Source: CAYNYM01 sp049366815
Lineage (GTDB): Bacteria; Desulfobacterota; DSM-4660; Desulfatiglandales; HGW-15
Direction: 5' to 3'
NCBI GenBank assembly: GCA_049366815.1
Contig: JBMNCO010000015.1
Span: 1 to 22,120, forward strand
DNA length: 22,120 bases
A program made the translations under genes and the position numbers. Below, in pieces: positions 7,178 to 13,973 of this stretch (position 1 is its first letter; each line of letters opens with the position of its first letter). The notes under the pieces were generated by a model. That model was not told the origin of the DNA. It saw only the letters and a list, made by a program, of their open reading frames with translations, and searched no databases.

Positions 7178-9382
7178 TCAGGCCTCTTTCAGCGCCTCCA
7201 GTACCCTTTGGGGGGTAAGCGGAATACGCCTGATCCTTACACCTGTTGCGCTGAAGAAGGCGTTTGCAACGGCAGGCGCCAGGGGCGGGACACCGGGTTC
7301 GCCGATGCCGCCTATCGAATCGTTGCTGTTCACGATGTGCACATCGATCTCGGGCACCTCGCTCATGCGGAGGATGCCGTAGTCGTCAAAATTGGAGGAC
7401 TTCACGCCGCCGTCGGCGAATATCACTTCTTCCTTCAATGCGGTGCTCAAGCCATTGATAATACCGCCCTGGATCTGCGCCTCGACACTATCCGGGTTCA
7501 CGGCCAGCCCGCAGTCGACTGCGGCGACGACTCGATGGACCTTCAATCTGCCGTCCTTTTCATTAACAGAAACCTCGGCCACCTGGGCCACATAGCTTCC
7601 CATACATCGGTGCTGCGCAATCCCCAGGCTGTGCCCTCCGGGTACAGGTTTTCCCCATCCCGCCTTTTCGGCGGCGACCTGAAGGACCCGCTGCGCCCGT
7701 CTGCTTTCCTTCAAAAGCCCCAGGCGAAACTCAACGGGATCCTTGCCTGCGGCATGGGCAAGTTCGTCCATAAAGCACTCGGTCACGAATGCATTGGGAG
7801 CGTTTTGGACCGATCGCCATGGATCTACGGGCATAGGTAATGCCGAGATAAGAAATTCGATATAAAGATTCGGAATCTCGTAAAAAATGTTGTTTCCATC
7901 AGGGGAGCCGGGGAAATCCACAAGCCCCCACAGGCTCATGATGTCGACCCCGTCCTTGATTCCCTGAGGAGCGATGTCCTTCATGATGGATTCGGCCACC
8001 ACCTTGTGGGACCACCCGATCAACTGACCTTGGCCGTCCAGGCCGGCCTCGATTCTGTGACAGGTTGCGGAACGGAATCGGTCATATTTGATGTCCTCTT
8101 CCCGGCTCCAGACCACCTTGACGGGTTTCCCGCTCGCCTTGGAGGCGATGACCGCCTCGACCACGAAATCCGGGGTTGCACGTCTTCCAAGTCCGCACCC
8201 CAGGTAGGTCGTGTGGATATGGACCTTCTCCGGGGGCAATCCTGAAACCTGCGAAGCGACCATCTGAGCAACCGTTTGGCCCTGGGTAGGCACCCAAATG
8301 TCACATCGATCCTTTTGGACATAAGCCGTGCAATTGATCGGTTCCATGGTCGTATGGGCGACATAGGGCACAAAATAGGTTGAGTTGACCTTCTTGGCGG
8401 CTCCTTCCAGTGCCTTCCCGGCGTCACCTCTTTCCATGGCCTTTGAACCGGGTTTGTCCAGTTCCTCCATGAAGGTCTTTTCAATATAGTCGTTGTCCAT
8501 CTGGGGATGAGTCCCCTTGTCCCACTTTACATCGAGGGCTTGACGACCCTTCCATGCGGCATCCAGGGATTTCGCACAGACCGCAATCCCCATGGGCGTG
8601 GGAACGACCCTGGCGACGCCCTTGACTTGAAGCGCGGCATTTTCATCAAATGAAGCCGGTTTTGCTCCATAGGCCGGCGGCCTGGCGAGGGCGGCGTAAT
8701 GCATATCAGGGACGGTGACATCGAGGCCGAAAACGGCGGAGCCATTCACCTTGGAAGGGATATCCAGTCGCGCCAGGGGCCTCCCGATATATCGGAAGTC
8801 TTTTGGGTCTTTCAGCGGCGCGTCCTGGGGAACCTCGAGTCTTGCCGCTTCAAGGCAGAGCTGGCCATAGGTTTGTTTGTGGGAGCTCTTCTTGTGTATG
8901 ACGCTCCCGTTAATCGCCTTACACTCGTTTTCCGGAACCCCCCAGTTCGTTGCCGCGGCCTTTACGAGCATGGCACGGCCTGCCGCGGCCGCCTTGCGCA
9001 AGGGTTCATAAAACATCCTTATACTCGCGCTTTGCACGGTGATCTGCAGTTGCAAATAGGGGTGGGGGTTAATATATTCCTTGGCGGCCGGACCCTGACG
9101 AACCCGGACGTATTCCCAATCCGCTTCGAGTTCGTCGGCCACGATCATGGAAAGGCCGGTGTGCGTGCCCTGCCCCATTTCGGATGCACCGAGACAAACA
9201 GTAACGATGTTATCAGGGGTGATTTCGTACCACAGGTTGGGTTTAAAGGCCTTGAGCGAATCCCTATCCTGTGAGGCATTGAGCAGCCTGAAACCAAGAG
9301 GGCTTACAGAGACGGCGATGGTCAAACCACCGGCCGCCAGTGAGCCCTTTAGAAAGGTCCGTCTCGTCATGGATGTCTTCAT
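7178..9382 (-). CDS. Molybdenum hydroxylase large subunit, IorB-type, Tat-exported
   Basis: This 734-residue protein is the molybdopterin-binding subunit of a xanthine dehydrogenase/aldehyde oxidase family enzyme of the isoquinoline 1-oxidoreductase beta (IorB) type, which hydroxylates N-heterocycles or oxidises aldehydes. Residues 6-12 (TRRTFLK) followed by GSLAAGG form a twin-arginine signal, so it acts in the periplasm. The catalytic glutamate is Glu695 in GGIGEPG (691-697); GLGRRATPDFVVEA and the MGQGTHTG segment are typical cofactor-domain stretches. The ATG follows AAGGAGGG at 8 bases, embedded in the end of the 2Fe-2S gene only 4 bases upstream, so the two form an operon. No FAD subunit or molybdenum-cofactor maturation genes are in the window. 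IorAB-type enzymes typically lack FAD and donate electrons to other acceptors. The actual substrate cannot be read from the sequence. Confidence 0.85.
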   Translation of the reverse strand: MKTSMTRRTFLKGSLAAGGLTIAVSVSPLGFRLLNASQDRDSLKAFKPNLWYEITPDNIVTVCLGASEMGQGTHTGLSMIVADELEADWEYVRVRQGPAAKEYINPHPYLQLQITVQSASIRMFYEPLRKAAAAGRAMLVKAAATNWGVPENECKAINGSVIHKKSSHKQTYGQLCLEAARLEVPQDAPLKDPKDFRYIGRPLARLDIPSKVNGSAVFGLDVTVPDMHYAALARPPAYGAKPASFDENAALQVKGVARVVPTPMGIAVCAKSLDAAWKGRQALDVKWDKGTHPQMDNDYIEKTFMEELDKPGSKAMERGDAGKALEGAAKKVNSTYFVPYVAHTTMEPINCTAYVQKDRCDIWVPTQGQTVAQMVASQVSGLPPEKVHIHTTYLGCGLGRRATPDFVVEAVIASKASGKPVKVVWSREEDIKYDRFRSATCHRIEAGLDGQGQLIGWSHKVVAESIMKDIAPQGIKDGVDIMSLWGLVDFPGSPDGNNIFYEIPNLYIEFLISALPMPVDPWRSVQNAPNAFVTECFMDELAHAAGKDPVEFRLGLLKESRRAQRVLQVAAEKAGWGKPVPGGHSLGIAQHRCMGSYVAQVAEVSVNEKDGRLKVHRVVAAVDCGLAVNPDSVEAQIQGGIINGLSTALKEEVIFADGGVKSSNFDDYGILRMSEVPEIDVHIVNSNDSIGGIGEPGVPPLAPAVANAFFSATGVRIRRIPLTPQRVLEALKEA

Positions 9383-9386
9383 GTCT

Positions 9387-9845
9387 TCAGCCCTCCTTTC
9401 CTGTCATCTGCACAGCGGCGTGGATGCCCTTCTTGATGCGCGAATGGGTTCCGCATCGGCAGATGACGTCATCCATCCGGTCGATGATCTGCTCGGCGCT
9501 CGGGGTGGGCTTTTCCGAGAGGAAAGAGGCTACCTGCAACATCACGCCGGGCTGGCAGTACCCGCACTGGACAACCTGTTCTTTGATCCAGGCCCTCTTC
9601 ACAGGGTGACTTTCCGGGAGACCTTCGATGGTGGTGATCTCTTTCCCCTCCACGTCTGCGACGGAGACTGTGCAGGAGCGTTCGGCCTTGCCGTCTACGA
9701 GGACCGTGCACGCCCCGCACTCACCGATCCCGCAGCCGTACTTGGTGCCCGTCAACCCCAAGTTGTCCCTGATCACCCAGAGGAGTGTAGTGTCGGCCGG
9801 TACCTCTACTTTGTAAATCTTCCCATTGACCTTGAGCGAAATCAT
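9387..9845 (-). CDS. 2Fe-2S subunit of molybdenum hydroxylase, IorA-type
   Basis: This 152-residue protein carries the two [2Fe-2S] clusters that move electrons out of the molybdenum subunit. The plant-ferredoxin-type cluster is bound by Cys38, Cys43, Cys46 and Cys58 (CGIGECGAC), the helical-domain cluster by Cys94, Cys97, Cys129 and Cys131 (CGYC and CRC). All eight ligands are present. The start chosen is MISLKVNGK, preceded by AAGGGGG at 8 bases; an extended upstream frame (to 9917) lacks family similarity. It has no export signal and presumably leaves the cell folded with its Tat-bearing partner encoded 4 bases downstream. In other enzymes this subunit also serves CO dehydrogenase or xanthine dehydrogenase, but the lack of an FAD gene favours the IorAB type. 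Confidence 0.88.
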   Translation of the reverse strand: MISLKVNGKIYKVEVPADTTLLWVIRDNLGLTGTKYGCGIGECGACTVLVDGKAERSCTVSVADVEGKEITTIEGLPESHPVKRAWIKEQVVQCGYCQPGVMLQVASFLSEKPTPSAEQIIDRMDDVICRCGTHSRIKKGIHAAVQMTGKEG

Positions 9846-10419
9846 AGGCTTTCCCCCTTCCCAATAAGGTTTGTTGTATCTGTAAGAGAGCGACCAACAT
9901 GACGTCCTGTGCGTCATATCTGCACGGGGCCTGAAAACACGAGCCTACGCAGTATAAAGCACTGCAGAAAATAGGGTGGAAGCACACCTGCCGCTTTAGG
10001 GTCTCGAAGCGGCTCAAATGGCCAGAAGCATAGAACCTCCCAGGTCTTCGCGCACATGACATGAGTTGAAGAGGACACCATGGAGACCTGGATTCTATAC
10101 GAATGGGGTAACAGCCCAAAGAGGGCGGATTTCGGTGCAGGGGGCGTTCAGACAGTGCGTATTTTCCGTGTCATAAGGAGTAGAACGACCGGTTCAGGGA
10201 AAGGTGAGATCGGATGCCTTGAAACGGTACCCGCCCTGTTTCATTATCCACAGGGATGGATCGATGTCAATGGAGAAATCCGAATCAGTCCATGGCTTCG
10301 TCTTTGACAGCCATGACATGGGCGTTGGGGATATTCCATTTTTGGCCTAAAGGTGTTACATTGCGCCTTTAATGAAAGGAGGGGTTATCCTGACGCAGGC
10401 TCTACCGGCTGTGTTCATA
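9846..10419. other. Intergenic region between the molybdenum hydroxylase and asnA leader
   Basis: No convincing gene is present. Open frames at 10080-10307 and 10372-10647 lack recognisable sequence, and the latter runs into asnA. Structures seen are the inverted repeat at 9899-9917, a perfect 7-base hairpin GCCGCTT (9990-9996) / AAGCGGC (10007-10013), and AAAGGTG (10349-10355) / CGCCTTT (10364-10370). The divergent promoters of the hydroxylase operon and asnA must lie here, but I cannot place them. Confidence 0.5.
9899..9917. promoter_or_regulatory. Inverted repeat upstream of the molybdenum hydroxylase operon
   Basis: ATGACG (9899-9904) and CGTCAT (9912-9917) form a perfect inverted repeat with a 7-base spacer. 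It lies 54 bases before the start of the 2Fe-2S gene, a common place for a regulator site. The ATGAC...GTCAT half-sites resemble those at 6624-6640 but with a spacing 2 bases longer. The role is inferred. Confidence 0.35.
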
Positions 10420-10606
10420 CCTACGCAATTTGCAGGTAGGGGGATGAAGAGTGGCCGCCACTCGGCCTCATGCCTGAGAAGAACAGGATGTTCCGGTTAT
10501 CTTTGTGTGACTTGTCACGTCGGTTATAAGCTACCTATGGAGCTTTTAAATTCAATCAACAGTTACGGTGAGGCAAACAGAGGCATGCCTCTGCTTCGTC
10601 AACCGT
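10420..10606 (+). promoter_or_regulatory. Hairpin-rich leader upstream of asnA
   Basis: Five stem-loops follow each other. They are CCTAC-GCA/TGC-GTAGG (about 10421-10443), GAGTGGC-C-GCCACTC (10449-10463), GTGAC-TT-GTCAC (10507-10518), AAGCT...AGCTT followed by TTTT (10528-10548), and the 16-base perfect palindrome CAGAGGCATGCCTCTG (10578-10593). The last is flanked by ACGGT (10565-10569) / ACCGT (10602-10606). It ends just before the asnA ribosome site. The stems are seen directly. A structured regulatory leader is inferred; I found no known riboswitch or T-box consensus. Confidence 0.35.
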
Positions 10607-10622
10607 CAGGAGAGGAGATCAT

Positions 10623-11753
10623 ATGGCAGACAAAACAGCGGACTTAGCGGGACCGGGAATAGGCAATTACGATGACCTGGCGGGAGAATTGCCCGATGAC
10701 TACGAGGCCCTTCTCTCGCCAATGGAAAGAATGAAGGCCGTCTTTGCAGTGAAAAACTACATCGAGGCGAATCTCTGCAAAGAACTCAACCTGCAAATGG
10801 TGCAGGTCCCCCTCATTGTTGACAGGCACAGCGGCATCAACGATTATTTGGATCGCGATGGGTCTCGTACACCTGTGGATTTTTCCTGCGGGCTGGGACT
10901 CGAAAGACCTTTGCAGGCCCAAATCGTCCAGGCCGCCACCAAATGGAAACGGATGGCCCTCCGGCAATTTGACTGCAGGGTGGGCGAGGGCATCTGCACA
11001 GACATGAGGGCCGTGCGCAAGGACTATTTTCTCGATCACGACCACAGCGCCTATGTGGACCAGTGGGACTGGGAGTTGGCGATAACCCCGGAAGAGCGGA
11101 CCCTTGACTTTATCAAGGATATCGTCAGAAGGATATGGAAGGTCATCTGGGGCGCCGGCAACATGGCCCAGGAAATGTTTCCCCGGCTCAGGACACCCAA
11201 GTATCCGGCCATCCCGGAAGAAATCGCATTTTTCCACGCCGAGGAGATCCTTGCCTTTTACCCGGACCTGCTGAGGAAACAACGGGAGAATCGGATTCTC
11301 CTGGACAAAGCCCCCGCGGTCTTTATCCTCGGCATCGGCTGGCCTCTGAGGGACGGATACCCGCATGAGATGCGCGCAGCGGATTACGACGATTGGGTCA
11401 CGGAGACTATCGTGAAAAACGGTGAGCAGTATCATGGATTGAACGGCGACATCCTGGTGTGGAACCCCGTGACCAGACGGCGCCACGAGTTGTCGTCTAT
11501 GGGGATACGGGTCACCAAGGAGACCCTCAGGATCCAGCTCAAGATGTCAGGTCAGGAGGATTTTCTTGGCCTTCCGTATCACCAGGCCATTCTCAACGAC
11601 CGGATCCCACTCAGTATCGGAGGGGGAATCGGGCAGGCCAGGACCTTCATGTACCTGTTGCGCACCGCTCACCTAGGCGAGGTCACCGTCTCTGTCTGGC
11701 CAAAGGCGCTCAAGGATATCTGTGAGAAGAAGAACATACACGTACTCGAGTAG
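10623..11753 (+). CDS. asnA: Aspartate--ammonia ligase (asparagine synthetase A)
   Basis: AsnA makes asparagine from aspartate, ammonia and ATP through an aspartyl-AMP intermediate; it is a class II aminoacyl-tRNA synthetase-like enzyme. The 376-residue protein matches the family along its length: LAKWKR-like TKWKRMALRQFDCRVGEG, HSAYVDQWDWE, APDYDDW-like AADYDDWVTE, GLNGDILVWNPV, ELSSMGIRV and the motif-3-like SIGGGIGQAR. It is about 45 residues longer than the E. coli enzyme, all at the N-terminus. The ATG is preceded by AGGAGAGGAG at about 6 bases, which supports the start. The long hairpin-bearing leader (10420-10606) suggests RNA-level control. AsnA is ammonia-dependent, unlike the glutamine-dependent AsnB. 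Confidence 0.95.
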   Translation: MADKTADLAGPGIGNYDDLAGELPDDYEALLSPMERMKAVFAVKNYIEANLCKELNLQMVQVPLIVDRHSGINDYLDRDGSRTPVDFSCGLGLERPLQAQIVQAATKWKRMALRQFDCRVGEGICTDMRAVRKDYFLDHDHSAYVDQWDWELAITPEERTLDFIKDIVRRIWKVIWGAGNMAQEMFPRLRTPKYPAIPEEIAFFHAEEILAFYPDLLRKQRENRILLDKAPAVFILGIGWPLRDGYPHEMRAADYDDWVTETIVKNGEQYHGLNGDILVWNPVTRRRHELSSMGIRVTKETLRIQLKMSGQEDFLGLPYHQAILNDRIPLSIGGGIGQARTFMYLLRTAHLGEVTVSVWPKALKDICEKKNIHVLE

Positions 11754-11818
11754 CATCCGGTGTCGATAAAGACAGGTCGGCCCGCGGGAGGATTTATGCG
11801 ACAAGACGGATGCGTTTT
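11753..11818 (+). terminator. Inverted repeat after asnA, possible terminator
   Basis: GCATCCG (11753-11759) pairs perfectly with CGGATGC (11807-11813), followed by GTTTT. The 47-base loop holds smaller stems TGTC/GACA and CCCGCGGG. This branched structure begins in the asnA stop codon and would end before the start of the next gene. The long loop makes it an uncertain terminator. Confidence 0.35.
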
Positions 11819-11881
11819 GCCGTGGGTTTGGTTTGCGCTGATATTTATGAAATCTACGAAACAATGAGGGGGAGGGTAGTA

Positions 11882-12259
11882 GTGCCTGATGTGAGTTTAA
11901 AAAAAATAGAACAAAGCATCAAGGATAGAAAAGAATTACATCTCACTTTTCTCAAGAATGTCAAAACATACAGACCACTTCTGAAGCTGGAAGAGAAGGC
12001 GTTTAGCGATGGCGTTTTAGAGAAAAAAACAAAAGAATTGATGGCCTTATCGATTTCCATCGTGACCAAATGCGAACCATGTATGGAATGGCACCTTGAT
12101 CAAGCCTTACAGGCAGGAGCAAGAGATGAGGAGATCTATGAAACCATTGATGTGGCGATTGAGATGGGCGGAGGTCAGGCCGGGGCATATGCGCGTTTTG
12201 TCTTGAAGGCTCTGGAATATTTCAAGGAAAAGAACCAAAGGAATAGCCAGAGGGTTTGA
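11882..12259 (+). CDS. AhpD-like / carboxymuconolactone decarboxylase family protein
   Basis: A 125-residue all-helical protein of the CMD/AhpD superfamily. The redox motif CEPCMEWH (Cys64, Cys67, His71) is the CxxCxxxH of the AhpD type, which points to thiol-disulfide chemistry or peroxide-related reduction rather than true muconolactone decarboxylation. LEKKTKELMALSISIVTKCEPC is the typical helix leading into the motif, and GGGQAGAYARFVLKAL follows. The GTG start is chosen because GGAGGG (11871-11876) lies 5 bases before it. An ATG at 11864 lies just ahead of that same ribosome site, and a still longer frame (from 11810) overlaps the hairpin after asnA. The gene is followed closely by dinB. 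Substrate is unknown. Confidence 0.8.
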   Translation: MPDVSLKKIEQSIKDRKELHLTFLKNVKTYRPLLKLEEKAFSDGVLEKKTKELMALSISIVTKCEPCMEWHLDQALQAGARDEEIYETIDVAIEMGGGQAGAYARFVLKALEYFKEKNQRNSQRV

Positions 12260-12324
12260 AATATTCCGCAAACGGCATTGAAAGACGATTCGCCTATTGT
12301 GGAATTCGAAGGAATGCCACTACA

Positions 12325-13503
12325 ATGGTTGAAAAGTCACAGCAAAGGCACATCATCCATCTGGATATGGACGCCTTCTATCCCTCTGTTGAGGTTTCGG
12401 ATAACCCGGAGCTGAAAGGAAAGCCGGTGATCGTGGGCGGCAGCCGGGAAAGGGGGGTGGTGTCGTCTGCGTCATACGAGGCCCGAAAATTCGGCGTCCA
12501 CTCCGCTCAACCCATAGCCACAGCCTTGCGTCTTTGCCCCGAAGGGATATTCCTGCCGGTCAGGATGGCGAGGTACAAAGAGGTTTCGGGCCGGATATTT
12601 GAGATCTTCCGTCGTTTCACCCCATTGGTGGAACCCCTCTCCATAGATGAGGGCTTCTTGGACGTCACCGGCTCAATTCGTCTTTTCGGGCCTCCGGCGA
12701 AGATTGCCAGAAGCATCAAGCAGACAGTCCTTAAAGAGACCGGGCTGACGGTTTCCGCCGGTGTCGCCCCTTCAAAATTCGTGGCAAAGATCGCTTCAGA
12801 TGCTGATAAGCCTGACGGTTTAACCGTTATCCCCCGAGACAAGGTGAGGGATTTTCTTGACCCGCTCCCCATAGAAAAGATGTGGGGCGTCGGGAAGGTG
12901 ACGCAGCAGGCCTTGGCCCGTCTCCATATCCGTACTTTCAAGGATCTGAACCGAACGCCGGTTGAGGTCCTGGAGAAAGCCTTCGGCAGGCACGGGGTCA
13001 AGATGCATCTGTTGTCCATGGGAGCAGATAAAAGGGATGTTGTGCCGCAGCACGAAGCAAAGTCCATAGGTCACGAGGAGACATTCGCTGAGGACATCCT
13101 TGATCCGGATGCCGCCAGAAGGGAACTCCTGTCCCTGGCATACAGGGTGGCGCGAAGGATGCGCCGGGAGGGTAGGGAAGGCGGAACCGTTACACTGAAG
13201 GTGAAATACAGTGACTTCAGGCTCGTGACCCGCTCGATCACCCTGAAGGATCGCACTGACGATGCCCAGGAAATATACGCGACAGCCTGCAGCCTCATGG
13301 AGAAGACCTCGGCAGGCAGGAGGCCCGTCCGGTTATTGGGCATTTCGGTGTCTCATTTCAGTCCAGAGACAGAAGCGCAGCTATCTCTTTTTTCACAGAA
13401 AGAACAGCACGGAGGCAAAAAAGAATTGCATGCCGCCCTGGATTTCATAGAAGAGAAATTCGGGAACAAGGGCATTCGGCCGGGCACACTTCTCAAAAGA
13501 TAG
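12325..13503 (+). CDS. dinB: DNA polymerase IV (Y-family, DinB)
   Basis: An error-prone Y-family translesion polymerase that lets replication pass damaged bases. The 392-residue protein has the metal-binding LDMDAFYPSVE (Asp14) and SIDEGFLD (Asp108, Glu109). Tyr19 is at the steric-gate position that excludes ribonucleotides; the E. coli enzyme has Phe there. GVAPSKFVAKIASDADKPDG and IEKMWGVGKVT (helix-hairpin-helix) follow. QLSLF (352-356) is a textbook beta-clamp binding motif, but 36 residues follow it, whereas it is usually at the very end. The ATG is preceded by GAAGGA at 11 bases. A TTG start at 12256 overlapping the CMD stop is possible but adds residues foreign to the family. No LexA box was recognised. 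Confidence 0.94.
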   Translation: MVEKSQQRHIIHLDMDAFYPSVEVSDNPELKGKPVIVGGSRERGVVSSASYEARKFGVHSAQPIATALRLCPEGIFLPVRMARYKEVSGRIFEIFRRFTPLVEPLSIDEGFLDVTGSIRLFGPPAKIARSIKQTVLKETGLTVSAGVAPSKFVAKIASDADKPDGLTVIPRDKVRDFLDPLPIEKMWGVGKVTQQALARLHIRTFKDLNRTPVEVLEKAFGRHGVKMHLLSMGADKRDVVPQHEAKSIGHEETFAEDILDPDAARRELLSLAYRVARRMRREGREGGTVTLKVKYSDFRLVTRSITLKDRTDDAQEIYATACSLMEKTSAGRRPVRLLGISVSHFSPETEAQLSLFSQKEQHGGKKELHAALDFIEEKFGNKGIRPGTLLKR

Positions 13504-13901
13504 GTCCCCTTATTGGTGTCCAAAACAAGTCTATTTTCTGCACGGGATAGTGTTAAACCAGGCACTTGGAAATGCAAAACAGTCATCTCCGCATTGAGGT
13601 TTCCACCCAGGCAGCGGAAAGCGGGGACCGGGATTTTCTCGGAGCGGGCGTATTTTGGACCTGAATCAGGACAGATGAAGGGCCAAAATCCCGCAGCGAC
13701 CGTAGCCACGGATGGCGGAGGGAGCGTAGCGGAGAGAACATGCCGATCCCTGCTTGGAGCGGCACAATCTATTCTGGACAAGAGTGAGGTCCCTTTGATT
13801 CCAAAGAGAACGGCAAAAAGACTGTGGCCCTTATGCCCGACACGCCGATGAGGTTGCATCGAGGCAGGTCCCCAAACGGCATAAAATGAAAAAATCACCC
13901 T
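13504..13901. other. Intergenic region, possible dispersed repeat or gene remnant
   Basis: No convincing gene. Overlapping open frames run on both strands (13513-13851 +, 13353-13898 -), but neither has a ribosome site or recognisable product. The central part (about 13690-13765) has short CCGTAGC / GCGTAGCGG-like half-repeats that may fold. This could be a dispersed non-coding repeat; that is a guess from its texture. Confidence 0.35.
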
Positions 13902-13950
13902 AAAAACCGCCGGAATCCGTCCGTGGTGCGGCCACGGCGGGGCGGATTTT
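13902..13950 (-). terminator. Bidirectional intrinsic terminator after the P-type ATPase gene
   Basis: AATCCG (13914-13919) pairs with CGGATT (13943-13948), and inside it CCGTGG (13921-13926) pairs with CCACGG (13932-13937), a strong GC-rich hairpin. On the - strand a TTTTT run follows (A tract at 13902-13906 on +). On the + strand TTTT follows directly (13947-13950). It sits 24 bases beyond the ATPase stop and could also end + strand dinB transcripts. Confidence 0.7.
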
Positions 13951-13973
13951 CCTTCTCCGGTGTTCCATCCTGA

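Noticed and set aside
9846..9917. N-terminal extension of the 2Fe-2S subunit
   Set aside because: The extra residues lack similarity to the family, and a good ribosome site precedes the methionine at 9845.
10080..10307. 75-codon open frame in the intergenic region
   Set aside because: There is only a weak AGAGGA before it and no recognisable sequence, so it is probably chance.
10420..10606. T-box riboswitch before asnA
   Set aside because: I could not find the conserved T-box sequence or a convincing specifier loop, and T-boxes are uncommon in this group.
10372..10647. 91-codon open frame overlapping the asnA start
   Set aside because: It spans the hairpin series of the asnA leader and overlaps asnA by 25 bases, so it is more likely leader RNA than protein.
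12256..12324. TTG start for DNA polymerase IV overlapping the upstream stop
   Set aside because: The ribosome site would be too close and the added residues are foreign to DinB proteins.
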